DNA from: Candidatus Melainabacteria bacterium
GTDB taxonomy: Bacteria > Cyanobacteriota > Vampirovibrionia > Obscuribacterales > Obscuribacteraceae
Reading direction: 5' to 3'
Length of the DNA: 64,000 nucleotides
Assembly (NCBI GenBank): GCA_017307165.1
Contig: JAFKGK010000008.1
Span: 1 to 64,000 of the forward strand
Each line of letters begins with the position of its first letter. The stretch's first letter is position 1. The notes under the pieces were generated by a model. It did no database searches and had not been told where the DNA came from. It saw nothing but the letters and a program-made list of their open reading frames with translations. The translations under genes and the position numbers were made by a program. Shown here piece after piece: positions 1 to 8,661 of this stretch.

Positions 1-559
1 TCCAAGGCTTTCCAAACGCCCATTCGGTGGGCTTTTGGAAAATCTTGATGACAAAAAGATGCTTTTGGGGCGCCCCTTGGCAGGCGAAATCGCCAAAAAA
101 AACACTAATTAGAAGTTGAAAACTGTCTCAAAGTCATTGACAGGTCTCGATCTGCACATCCACCATCTTGCAACGGAGCCGCCAGGTGAATGTCAATGCT
201 TGAGCAGCCATTCGCCTAGCTTGCAGCAGCCAGGCAAGGTTAGCGCGCATTAAATCAACCCCATGTGTGAGAGCTTTCATGCAAAAGGCTTGGTTTGCGA
301 GATTTGCGCATGATACTAAAAATTATCCTTCTTATCCTTCTAAACAAGAGCCTCTTTAAAGCGCAAAAGTCCTTACTTTCAATAAGTGTATTAATTTCAG
401 CCTTCGCCCACGCGATGTGATTTTTGTCGCCTATACCAAAATCTCCGATCTTTCTCCCTCCTTTTCCCAACCTCAACCCTCCGCCAGATCGCACCACCGC
501 ATGACTACCACGTAGCGCAGCTGGCAGAGCAAAAATGACCTTGTACTAAGGAGCTGACC
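1..559. other. Intergenic region before the debranching enzyme
   Basis: No convincing gene is visible here. The first 40 bases hold a small hairpin that may end a gene lying left of the window. The rest is without a tRNA-like fold or a protein with sensible composition. A possible 80-codon minus-strand frame (255-497) has a basic, low-complexity translation without family features and was not accepted. The last 20 bases carry the ribosome binding site AAGGAG for the gene at 560. Confidence 0.5.
12..38 (+). terminator. Possible terminator of a gene left of the window
   Basis: Inverted repeat CCAAA-c-GCCCA / TGGGC-t-TTTGG with a short ttcgg loop; a TTTT run sits at the 3' arm. It could end a plus-strand gene upstream of the window. 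The T-run is part of the stem, so the assignment is tentative. Confidence 0.35.
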
Positions 560-2656
560 ATGTCCTTCAACCTGACCCAATGGCTGAAAGACCAGGCCAA
601 AGACGACACTCTGCCGATCCTGCCTCTCGCGCCGACCTGCACCCGCGGCGGCACAGCAACGATCGACGACAATCGTGAATGGCTGGTTTCCAACGGCCTC
701 GGCACTTATGCCTCCGCCTCCATCTCCGGCGCCAATACGCGCCGGTACCACGGCCTTCTGGTCGCGTCCCTGACGCCTCCCGTGCGCCGCACCGTCCTTT
801 TGTCCCGCCTCGACGAGATCATTACCCCAGTCGGAGCCAATCCCGTCGAGCTCGCCACCAACTACTGGTCTAGCGGCGACACGCACCCGCGGGGCTTTGC
901 GCGGCTCGAATCCTTTTGCGAGCTGCCCGTTCCCACCTGGTGCTACCGACTCGACTCCGGCCGTCTGATCAAGCAAATCGTCATGCTGCACGGCCTGCAG
1001 CGCGTCGACATCGGCTACACCTGGCTGCCCGACGACGGCAAATCCAGCTGCGACCTCGATTTCACCGTGCTGCTGGCTTACCGTGATTTTCATGGTGAGA
1101 TGCACGGCAATGCCGACTGGCGCTTTAAGCAAGATCTGTGGAGCAACTCCGCTCACGCACCGATCCAAAAAGTCAGAGTGGAGGCCTTTGAAGGTGCCCA
1201 AGCCTTTTGGCTCGAGATCGATCGCGGCGCCTACAACGCCGACACCGATTGGTATTGGGACTACAAATGGCCACGCGAATACGAGCGCGGGCTCAACGAT
1301 CGCGAGGATCTCTTTCGTTCCGGTCGCGTGCATACGCCGCTCGCCGCCGGTCAATCCATGCGCTTCACGGCCGGCCTCGACCCGCAGACCGATCCAAAAG
1401 ATCGCGCGGCCACCATCGCGGACCTCGTCGCCCGCGCAGCATTGCAGCATCGCCAGCTGATCGACAGCGCCCCCGGCAGCAAATCCGCCACCCGGCAAAA
1501 GCTGCTGCTGGCCGCCGATCAGTTTGTCGCCCATCGGCAATCCACCGCCAGCAATACGGTCATCGCCGGGTATCACTGGTTTTCGGACTGGGGACGCGAC
1601 TCGATGATCAGCCTGCCCGGCCTCTGCATCGCCACTGGCCGCCCCGAACAGGCGCGCAGCATACTCTCGACCTTTGGCAAATACCTGAGCCAGGGCATGC
1701 TGCCAAACTACTTTCCGGATAGCGGAATCGAACCGGAATACAATACCTCCGACGCCACCCTGTGGTGGGCCTGGGCGCTCAACGCCTATCATGGGGCGAC
1801 GGGCGATCTGGACTTTGTCGCCACTCAGCTGCCCCTGCTGCGCGAGGTCGTGCGCTGGCACATCACCGGGACGCGCCATGGTATCAAACTCGATACCGAT
1901 GGCTTGATCGCCGGCGGAGACGCCAACGTGCAATTGACCTGGATGGACGCCAAAGTCGGTGGCTTTGTCGTCACACCACGCTCTGGCAAAGCAGTGGAAA
2001 TCAATGCGCTCTGGTACAACTTTTTGCTGACTCTCGACGCTCTCGAGCAGGCAGCAGGAGACGCACCAGGCGAGTTTGACTACCAGGCGCTTGCGGCGCG
2101 GTGTAAGGCAGGATTTGAAAAGTTTTGGCTCGAAGATGCCGGCTACCTCGCCGACGTCATCGGGTACGACGGCGTCATCGATCGTGCGATCCGGCCCAAT
2201 CAGCTGATCGCGGCGAGCCTGACGTATCCGATCCTTTCGGCAGAGCGGACGCGGCGCATGCTCGACATCGTCGAGGGTGATCTGCTGACGCCTTATGGCT
2301 TGCGGACGCTTTCGCCTGCCGACGCGCAATATCAGGGCATTTACGGCACTGGTATCGAGCGCGCAGACCAGTATCACCGTGACATCACCTACCACCAGGG
2401 TACGGTCTGGCCATGGCTCTTGGGCCCGTGGGTCAATGCGCGAGTGTATGCGCGTGGCGAAAACGACGGCAATCTCGCATTTATCAAGCAGCGGTTGCAG
2501 AGCCTTATCGCTCATATCGACAACGACGGATGCGTCGGGTCGATCAATGAGATCTTTGATGGCGATGCGCCGCATGTGGCACGCGGTTGCGTGGCGCAGG
2601 CCTGGTCGATTGCGGAGTTGCTGCGGGTAACGAGCAAGTGGGGGGCGTTGGGCTGA
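560..2656 (+). CDS. Glycogen debranching enzyme (amylo-alpha-1,6-glucosidase, GH133 type)
   Basis: Predicted cytoplasmic enzyme that hydrolyses alpha-1,6 branch stubs of glycogen. The 698 residues match the prokaryotic family: an N-terminal beta-rich domain (about 1-260, with NGLGTYASASISGANTRRYH near residue 45) followed by an (alpha/alpha)6 domain (about 290-690). Family signatures seen are WFSDWGRDSMISLPG, TWMDAKVGG, VEINALWYN and YHQGTVWPWLLGP. The start ATG follows AAGGAG at a good distance. The gene stands alone and is closed by a strong terminator at 2696. It is G+C rich, and the antisense strand stays open for 700 codons; that antisense frame is a shadow. Recognition of the family is firm; substrate is by family knowledge. 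Confidence 0.93.
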   Translation: MSFNLTQWLKDQAKDDTLPILPLAPTCTRGGTATIDDNREWLVSNGLGTYASASISGANTRRYHGLLVASLTPPVRRTVLLSRLDEIITPVGANPVELATNYWSSGDTHPRGFARLESFCELPVPTWCYRLDSGRLIKQIVMLHGLQRVDIGYTWLPDDGKSSCDLDFTVLLAYRDFHGEMHGNADWRFKQDLWSNSAHAPIQKVRVEAFEGAQAFWLEIDRGAYNADTDWYWDYKWPREYERGLNDREDLFRSGRVHTPLAAGQSMRFTAGLDPQTDPKDRAATIADLVARAALQHRQLIDSAPGSKSATRQKLLLAADQFVAHRQSTASNTVIAGYHWFSDWGRDSMISLPGLCIATGRPEQARSILSTFGKYLSQGMLPNYFPDSGIEPEYNTSDATLWWAWALNAYHGATGDLDFVATQLPLLREVVRWHITGTRHGIKLDTDGLIAGGDANVQLTWMDAKVGGFVVTPRSGKAVEINALWYNFLLTLDALEQAAGDAPGEFDYQALAARCKAGFEKFWLEDAGYLADVIGYDGVIDRAIRPNQLIAASLTYPILSAERTRRMLDIVEGDLLTPYGLRTLSPADAQYQGIYGTGIERADQYHRDITYHQGTVWPWLLGPWVNARVYARGENDGNLAFIKQRLQSLIAHIDNDGCVGSINEIFDGDAPHVARGCVAQAWSIAELLRVTSKWGALG

Positions 2657-2695
2657 AAAAAGTCTGGCGCAAGTCGCTTGCGCTTTATTTAAAAG

Positions 2696-2736
2696 CTACG
2701 GGGGCTCCAGAAATGGGGCTCTCGTAGTTTTTTTTT
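2696..2736 (+). terminator. Intrinsic terminator after the debranching enzyme
   Basis: Thirteen-pair RNA stem (allowing G-U pairs) CTACGGGGGCTCC / GGGGCTCTCGTAG with a six-base loop, followed by nine T residues. It lies 40 bases after the stop codon of the debranching enzyme. Confidence 0.85.
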
Positions 2737-2898
2737 GCGGCGACCTATGACATGGCATAGTACAAACAAAGTGGGAGTGAGATTTTGATGAAAATAAGGG
2801 GGGCAGTTTGCAGTTGGAGATGTCCTCTCCATTGCAAATGTGTAGGGTGAGGGATTGCAGATAAGGCACTTATCGAGGTTTTGAGAATGTAATTTGAA

Positions 2899-2960
2899 GA
2901 TGGCCCAAACAATGAGCCACCCTTTGCGTAAGCACCGGGGTGGCGAGTGTTTGGGCCATC
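2899..2960. repeat. Nested palindromic element
   Basis: Outer arms GATGGCCCAAACA (2899-2911) and TGTTTGGGCCATC (2948-2960) are a perfect 13-bp inverted repeat. Inside is a second perfect stem GCCACCC (2916-2922) / GGGTGGC (2938-2944). There is no T-run on either side, so it is not a canonical terminator, though it lies just past the end of the EamA transporter gene. It resembles REP/MITE-like or structured-RNA intergenic elements. The remainder of 2737-2996 shows nothing else. Confidence 0.6.
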
Positions 2961-2996
2961 TGATATTACAATCAGATAACCCTCATGCACTGGCAT

Positions 2997-3899
2997 TTAC
3001 GGCACAATCTCCACCGGCTTTCTAGCTTTCATCGCAGCCCCCACCGAGGCACTCATAATGCACGCTATAGCCACCCACTGCTGCCACGACAGGACCTCAT
3101 GGAGGACCACAAAACCCGTCAAAGCACCCACCGCAGGCTCTAGACTCAACAAGATGCTAAAGGTATTTTTTGGCAAGCGCTTAAGCGCAAACATCTCCAG
3201 AGTATAGGGGACAGCACTCGACGCAACCGCCAGCACAAGAGCCGCCGGTATCAAATGCGGTGCCCATAACCGAGCCCCCGACTCCCACGCCGCCAAAGGC
3301 ACGATCACCACGCTCCCTGCCATCATTCCCCAAGCCGCCACTGCACCGCCATGCAGGTGCGAGACACGCTTGCCAAAAACAATATACCAAGCCCACATAA
3401 GCGCCGCCACAAAAGCAAATACAACGCCAAGAGGATCCAAACCACAGGGAGGTAAAGACAAGATACCAGTCGAAATCGGATGCGGACAAATAGTGGGCGG
3501 CGGAGTTTGTTGCAGCGGCAAGATCAGCACCAAGCCAAGCACAGTCAAAGCCACCCACACAAAATCCAATACCCGGCGCGACGACAAAACTGCAACCGCA
3601 AGAGGCCCCGTAAACTCAATCGCAATCGCGATCCCCAAAGGCAACCGATTGATGGCCTGATAAAAAAAGAAATTCATGACACCAATTGTAATACCATAGC
3701 GCACGATCGGCCATCGATCCGCAGCTGTAACGGCAAACCGCCACGGCCTCCATACACACATCAAAATGATGGCCGCAAAAACCACACGATAGGCTGCCGT
3801 ACCACCGGCACCGATGGTTTCAAACAGTGCCTTGCCGTAGGACGTCCCCACAGTCAACGAGACAATAGAACCCAGCACAGCTAGGACTGGCAGAAACAT
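2997..3899 (-). CDS. EamA/DMT-superfamily transporter, RhtA-like
   Basis: Integral inner-membrane exporter of the drug/metabolite transporter superfamily; 300 residues with about ten hydrophobic segments arranged as two EamA halves. The N-terminus (GTSYGKALFETIGAGG) and the segment around ITIGVMNFFFYQAINRLPLG resemble the threonine/homoserine exporter RhtA. The middle carries a less usual proline/cysteine-containing loop (PLQQTPPPTICPHP). The start codon lies three bases after the stop of the upstream reductase gene, so the two are probably cotranscribed. Exported compound is unknown. Confidence 0.85.
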   Translation of the reverse strand: MFLPVLAVLGSIVSLTVGTSYGKALFETIGAGGTAAYRVVFAAIILMCVWRPWRFAVTAADRWPIVRYGITIGVMNFFFYQAINRLPLGIAIAIEFTGPLAVAVLSSRRVLDFVWVALTVLGLVLILPLQQTPPPTICPHPISTGILSLPPCGLDPLGVVFAFVAALMWAWYIVFGKRVSHLHGGAVAAWGMMAGSVVIVPLAAWESGARLWAPHLIPAALVLAVASSAVPYTLEMFALKRLPKNTFSILLSLEPAVGALTGFVVLHEVLSWQQWVAIACIMSASVGAAMKARKPVEIVP

Positions 3900-3902
3900 C
3901 TA

Positions 3903-4934
3903 TCAGGACTGCAAAGCCAAAAGACTCTCCGCCGTCGCCACCACGGCCTCCTCACCACTCCTCGGTCGCCACAAGAGCGTCGCCCGAGCCTTGGCCCCAC
4001 TAGATCTCCGCACTTTTCCTAGTTGCGGCAAAATACCCTTTAGCTCAGGATTAAAAGGCGCCATCAAATGCAAAAGCCAGTTAGGCACCGTCCCTGTCTG
4101 CACTTTTGCTGCCTTTTCTCCCATTTTTGCCTTAAGTATCTTGGCGATCTGCTGCAGCGACATACAATCATCCGCCACGGCCAGATACCTCTCCCCTCCA
4201 GCCCTCGGGGCCTCCATGGCACGCAGATGCAGATCTGCCACATCTCGCACGTCCACCACTCCAAAACTCAGCTTAGGACAAAAAGGCATGCCACCAGACA
4301 ACATCTTTTGCACGATTGCGATTGACGACGCATAATCATTACTCAAGACCGGCCCAAATATACCGACCGGATTGACCGTCACAAGCTCCAGCGCACCTCC
4401 ATTTTCGGATGACTTGACATAATCCCAGGCGGCTTTTTCGGCTAGCGTTTTTGACTTTACATATGGTGTCACATCCGCACCCTGGGTATTGGTCCAATCG
4501 CTCTCAGTAAAAGGTTTGTGCTGCTTGACGTGCCCATAACCAATGGCCGCGAAGCTAGATGTCAGTACCACGCGCCGTGCCCCAGCCCCCCGTGCCGCCC
4601 TCAAAACCCGCAAAGCTCCTTCGCGGGCAGGCACGATCAGATCATTTTCATCTTTTGGATTATTTAAGGGAAATGGCGAAGCCACATGCAAAACATAATC
4701 ACAACCAGCCGCGGCCTCGGCCCAGCCATCATTTTTGAGTAGATCCGCCTCAAAAAAATGCAAATCGCGCAGCTTGTCATCAGCCAGACCACCGCGCCGC
4801 ATCATCGCCTGCACATCATCCGCACGGTCCAGATTGCGCAGAGTCGTATGCACCACATTACCGGCTTCGAGCAGCTGCAAGATGCAATGACTGCCAACAA
4901 AACCCGTCCCACCAGTAACTAAAACAGTGCTCAC
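3903..4934 (-). CDS. NAD(P)-dependent extended SDR (dihydroflavonol-reductase-like epimerase)
   Basis: Soluble oxidoreductase of the extended short-chain dehydrogenase family. The N-terminus has the Rossmann signature VTGGTGFVGSH; the catalytic YxxxK occurs as YVKSK, preceded by an SS motif (VLTSSFAAIG). The NPVGIFGP segment is typical of dihydroflavonol/aldehyde reductases. A GTG start at 4934, preceded by GAGG, gives the family-like N-terminus STVLVTGG; a second GTG at 4955 would add seven residues. It is divergent from the MBOAT gene and runs into the EamA gene. Substrate is unknown. Confidence 0.85.
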   Translation of the reverse strand: MSTVLVTGGTGFVGSHCILQLLEAGNVVHTTLRNLDRADDVQAMMRRGGLADDKLRDLHFFEADLLKNDGWAEAAAGCDYVLHVASPFPLNNPKDENDLIVPAREGALRVLRAARGAGARRVVLTSSFAAIGYGHVKQHKPFTESDWTNTQGADVTPYVKSKTLAEKAAWDYVKSSENGGALELVTVNPVGIFGPVLSNDYASSIAIVQKMLSGGMPFCPKLSFGVVDVRDVADLHLRAMEAPRAGGERYLAVADDCMSLQQIAKILKAKMGEKAAKVQTGTVPNWLLHLMAPFNPELKGILPQLGKVRRSSGAKARATLLWRPRSGEEAVVATAESLLALQS

Positions 4935-5034
4935 GACACCCTCAAGACCAGCCACGATAAATAGTATGATACTGCAAAAATGCCCCCGCTATGATAGCCT
5001 TGACAGGTCTCGCACAGGCAAAGGCGCCCCGTCC

Positions 5035-6519
5035 GTGCTCTTTAACAGTTTTAGCTACCTACTCTTTTTGCCTATAGTCTTTGGCATCTACTGGGCGATA
5101 CCACGCCGCTTTAGGGTAGTTTTTCTCGTCATCGCCAGCTACTTTTTTTATATGAGCTGGCGGCCTATTTACGGGCTACTCATCGTTGCTTTGACCGCCA
5201 TCAATTTTGGCTTTGGTCACATGATCGCCACCGCCAACGCCCGCACCACAAAAAAAACCTGGCTCATCACCGGCTTGATCGCCAATCTAGCCTGCCTAGC
5301 CTATTTTAAATACACCAATTTTATGGTCGAAAGCTACTACTCGGTGCGCACCGCTCTCGGTACCATCGATCTCACTAAGCAGCATTTTGACATCCTTTTG
5401 CCTCTCGGCATTTCCTTTTTTACCTTCGAATTTATCCACTACATAGTCGACATCTACCGTGGTCAAAAACCAATTACTCGTCCCCTCGACTTTGCCCTCT
5501 TTGCCTCATTCTTTCCCTCTCAAATAGCGGGCCCAATCAAACGCTATGAGGATTTTCGCCTCCAAACCGAAAACCTCCCCAGCTATAACGCCGACTATAT
5601 AAACGCCGGCACACAACTACTCCTGCAAGGATTTTTTAAAAAAGTCGCACTTGGAGACAATCTCGGCCTCATCGCGAGCCACGGCTTTACCGCCTATGCC
5701 ACCAACACCCCCGCCGAAACCTGGCTTGCCACCCTGGCTTTCACATTTCAGATATTTTTTGACTTTAGCGGATACACCGACATCGGCCGTGGATCGGCAT
5801 TGCTGCTCGGATTTAAAGTCCCGGAAAACTTTGACATACCATATCTTGCCACCAGCCCCACCGACTTTTGGAACCGCTGGCACAAATCACTATCCACCTG
5901 GCTCCGCGACTACCTCTTTATCCCTCTAGGCGGCTCCCGCCACGGCAAAGCCACCACCTACCGCAACCTCATCATCACCATGGGTCTCAGCGGCCTATGG
6001 CACGGCGCCGCATGGCATTTTGTCATCTGGGGCCTCGTGCACGCCGCCCTCCTAATCATCAGCAAAGAATGGCAATCCGCGCTAGACCGCATGCAGAGCA
6101 CCAACCATGCAATCGCTGCCTTGCGTCGCTCATCTGCATGGAATGCAGCCGCCATCAGCATCACCTTTGTTTTAATGGTATTTACCTGGCTCTTGTTCCG
6201 TGCGGACGATATGCACCAGGCCTCGCGCATGTGCGCCTCGATGTTCGACCTCGCAGGTCTAGCACAGGGCATGCAGAGAGCCTCCAGCAGCGAGCTGATC
6301 CTCGAGTTTGTCCGCTCGAGCCTCGTGTTTTCGCTCCCCGCATATGGTGCCTACTGCTGGGTAAAAAATCACGCAGACACCCAGGCAATCCTTGGCGCCT
6401 TTAAACGTTTTTGGCTGGCCAACCTCGGCCTGCGCATCGCCTTTTGCGTCGCGATATCGATAATGGTGCTAGCCTTTGCTCCTGGCCAACTCACTCCTTT
6501 CATATATTTTCAGTTTTAG
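5035..6519 (+). CDS. MBOAT family membrane-bound O-acyltransferase (AlgI/DltB-like)
   Basis: Polytopic membrane enzyme predicted to move acyl groups across the membrane onto an extracytoplasmic polymer. Family signatures: DFWNRWHKSLSTWLRDYLF, IPLGGSR and the catalytic-histidine segment GLSGLWHGAAWHF. The GTG at 5035 gives the usual N-terminus (LFNSFSYLLFLPIVFGIYW) and follows AAAGG; an upstream ATG at 4927 would add 36 residues unlike the family and overlap the divergent reductase gene. Directly followed by an SGNH-like gene, the normal partner arrangement. Acceptor polymer cannot be told from sequence. Confidence 0.93.
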   Translation: MLFNSFSYLLFLPIVFGIYWAIPRRFRVVFLVIASYFFYMSWRPIYGLLIVALTAINFGFGHMIATANARTTKKTWLITGLIANLACLAYFKYTNFMVESYYSVRTALGTIDLTKQHFDILLPLGISFFTFEFIHYIVDIYRGQKPITRPLDFALFASFFPSQIAGPIKRYEDFRLQTENLPSYNADYINAGTQLLLQGFFKKVALGDNLGLIASHGFTAYATNTPAETWLATLAFTFQIFFDFSGYTDIGRGSALLLGFKVPENFDIPYLATSPTDFWNRWHKSLSTWLRDYLFIPLGGSRHGKATTYRNLIITMGLSGLWHGAAWHFVIWGLVHAALLIISKEWQSALDRMQSTNHAIAALRRSSAWNAAAISITFVLMVFTWLLFRADDMHQASRMCASMFDLAGLAQGMQRASSSELILEFVRSSLVFSLPAYGAYCWVKNHADTQAILGAFKRFWLANLGLRIAFCVAISIMVLAFAPGQLTPFIYFQF

Positions 6520-6525
6520 GTGGCT

Positions 6526-7602
6526 ATGAAATATTTGAGTACGATGGTGTGGTTGGTGATTGCGGCGGTCCTGCTCGAAGGCCTGTTTGCATGGCTGGCC
6601 ATCGGCGAGCAGGAGTTTTTGCGCCCCGATACCCGCATGGGCACCGTCCACCTCCGCGACAAACTCGTCACCTGGCGCCTCGAAGGCTACTCCCGAGACC
6701 GACTCAACAAACGCGGCGAGCGCGACATCGAACACGCAATCGACAAATCACCAGAGACAAGGCGCGTCATCCTGCTTGGCGACTCAGTCTGCGAAGCTCT
6801 GCAAGTACCTATGGCCGCGACCTACGCAAGACGATTGCAGGGACTGCTTAATGATGGATCTCAAAAATGGGAAACCATAAACCTCGGCTGCTCCGGGTAT
6901 TCGACCGGCCAGGAGCTACTCGCACTGCGGGACCAAGGGCTGCAATATAAACCAGATATAGTGGCACTTCTTTACTCTCGTGGCGACTCTCTCGAAAACT
7001 GCGTCCAGCCTCAGACCCGCGCAACTAGCGAACCCCGACCTTATTTTTATCTCGGCAATGACGGCTCTTTGCAGCAGGATGATTCTGTCCTGCAAGCCAA
7101 TCGGCGCAATCTGCAATCTCCGGCATTTCTCGACTATCTCCGCACCAATAGCCATCTCTATGGCGTCTGGTCTCAAGTCAATTTTAACCTGACCCTCACC
7201 GACAAAATCTACAACCGCCTGATCAAAAACTACAAACAACTAATAGCGAGGTTTGATCAAAGTCAGTCTATGACACAGATCGCACCAGCAGCCCTGCAAC
7301 CCCAAGACAATTTTGCCGTCACGCAAAAATTGATTAGTCGGTTTAACGAAGTCTGTAAGCAAAATAATGCGCGATTTATTTTGATGACTTTTCCTGATGT
7401 GAGCAATCTCGATCCCGAGTTTGCCAGGCAGGTACCGCTCCTCAAGCAGCAAGCCGCTGCTCAGGGGTTTGAGATCCTCGATCTTTCACCTGCATTTAGA
7501 GCACAAAAACACGTCAGCAAAATGTTTTTGCAAGTGCACTTTTCGGAGGCTGGCCACGCAGTGGTGGCACAAAGCCTAGCGGAACAAATCAAGAAAAAAT
7601 AG
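6526..7602 (+). CDS. SGNH/GDSL-like hydrolase, MBOAT partner
   Basis: Predicted membrane-anchored protein facing the periplasm: one N-terminal hydrophobic helix (about residues 5-25) then an SGNH-type domain. The nucleophile motif is LLGDSVCEA (Ser about 87), the oxyanion Gly block is LGCSGYSTGQE, and the C-terminal HFSEAGH carries the likely catalytic His (about 338). The residue three places before this His is Leu, where SGNH enzymes normally have Asp. Six bases after the MBOAT stop, so cotranscribed; ATG at 6526 preferred over GTG at 6520. In AlgI/AlgJ- and PatA/PatB-type systems such partners complete transfer of acetyl groups to polysaccharide; here that role is inferred. Confidence 0.82.
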   Translation: MKYLSTMVWLVIAAVLLEGLFAWLAIGEQEFLRPDTRMGTVHLRDKLVTWRLEGYSRDRLNKRGERDIEHAIDKSPETRRVILLGDSVCEALQVPMAATYARRLQGLLNDGSQKWETINLGCSGYSTGQELLALRDQGLQYKPDIVALLYSRGDSLENCVQPQTRATSEPRPYFYLGNDGSLQQDDSVLQANRRNLQSPAFLDYLRTNSHLYGVWSQVNFNLTLTDKIYNRLIKNYKQLIARFDQSQSMTQIAPAALQPQDNFAVTQKLISRFNEVCKQNNARFILMTFPDVSNLDPEFARQVPLLKQQAAAQGFEILDLSPAFRAQKHVSKMFLQVHFSEAGHAVVAQSLAEQIKKK

Positions 7603-7619
7603 GAGCCAAAGAAAGATCC

Positions 7620-8192
7620 ATGTCAGCATTTTGGATAGCACTGTGGTTGGTTTTTGCAGCCGAACTAGGCGACAAGACCCAGCTAGTCGCCCTCGCCTTT
7701 GCGACGCGTTACAACGCTCGCACGGTCCTCGCTGGCGTGTTTGTCGCTACCCTCCTGATCCACCTCGTCTCCGTCGGCCTTGGTGAGGCTGCTGGCTGGT
7801 TTATACCCGCATGGGCAATCAACGCACTGTCCGGCATCGCCTTCATCATCTTTGGCATCTGGACCATCAAAGGCGACTCGATAGATGACGAAGAATCAAC
7901 TTTAGCTGGCAAATATGGGCCTTTTATGACTGTAGCGATCACGTTTTTTCTCGCGGAGCTCGGCGACAAGACCATGCTCGCGACTGTGACCATCGCCAGC
8001 CAACAAAAATCCGCCCTGGCTGTCTGGCTCGGCAGCACTATCGGCATGGTGCTTTCGGATGGCCTGGCGATTTGGGTCGGCAAGGTACTCGGCAAACAGC
8101 TGCCGGAGCAAGCCATCAAATACGGTGCAGCCGCACTGTTTATCATCACCGGCATCGTGACTCTGATCGGGGTGAAATGGCCGGTGGGCTAA
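7620..8192 (+). CDS. TMEM165/GDT1 family (UPF0016) cation exporter
   Basis: Inner-membrane protein of 190 residues with six predicted helices in two inverted halves. Each half has the family hallmark: AELGDKTQ near residue 15 and AELGDKTM near residue 115. Characterised members (GDT1, cyanobacterial Mnx, MneA) move Mn2+ or Ca2+ out of the cytosol. Preceded by AGGAG some distance upstream of the ATG. Lies after the SGNH gene with an 18-base gap and overlaps the convergent small membrane gene by four bases. Confidence 0.92.
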   Translation: MSAFWIALWLVFAAELGDKTQLVALAFATRYNARTVLAGVFVATLLIHLVSVGLGEAAGWFIPAWAINALSGIAFIIFGIWTIKGDSIDDEESTLAGKYGPFMTVAITFFLAELGDKTMLATVTIASQQKSALAVWLGSTIGMVLSDGLAIWVGKVLGKQLPEQAIKYGAAALFIITGIVTLIGVKWPVG

Positions 8193-8488
8193 ACTTTTTC
8201 AAGGGTTAAAATCGCCTGGTCGATCAATCCCAGGCAATCTGCAGTAAGTACGGCGTAAAACAAGACGCTAAATATCTTGCGTCTGTGCGGCCGTTTTGGG
8301 AAACCAAAAATCGCATAAATAGCCAGAGGGCCCAGCAGACCACAATACAGAGCCGAACACAAAATCCATACAATTCCGAATTGCTCAAATACGCTGCCGT
8401 GCCACACCATTAGCTCACGCAGAAAAATATTGCCGCCAAGGCGGCAGATGGCGACCAGTATAAAAGCAACAGTACAAGCCCAAAACAT
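8189..8488 (-). CDS. Small membrane protein, unknown
   Basis: Ninety-nine residues with three hydrophobic segments and a basic loop (FPKRPHRRK) in the middle. ATG at 8488 is chosen because AAGGAGG lies seven bases upstream; the longer frame from 8506 would include the ribosome binding site. No family recognised. Tail-to-tail four-base overlap with the GDT1 gene. Confidence 0.65.
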   Translation of the reverse strand: MFWACTVAFILVAICRLGGNIFLRELMVWHGSVFEQFGIVWILCSALYCGLLGPLAIYAIFGFPKRPHRRKIFSVLFYAVLTADCLGLIDQAILTLEKV

Positions 8489-8661
8489 AGACAACCTCCT
8501 TCTCAACTATAAGAAGGTTGCTAATCAACATATCGACCAACCAACATTTTCGCTCCTGTTTGCCATACACGCAAAGCGCTAACGCCAGAAACGGCCGCCC
8601 AAAACCCAAAATCAACAAAAATTTGCTGGCTTTGCTACTATAGAATCACAATGGAGGCCCT

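Noticed and set aside
255..497. An 80-codon minus-strand frame before the first gene
   Set aside because: Basic low-complexity translation, no ribosome binding site and no family features.
473..2575. A 700-codon open frame on the minus strand opposite the debranching enzyme
   Set aside because: It mirrors a G+C-rich gene with strong family motifs on the plus strand; its translation has no recognisable domain and is a codon-bias shadow.
4927..5034. Upstream ATG for the MBOAT gene
   Set aside because: It adds 36 residues unlike the family and overlaps the divergent reductase; the GTG at 5035 gives the normal N-terminus.
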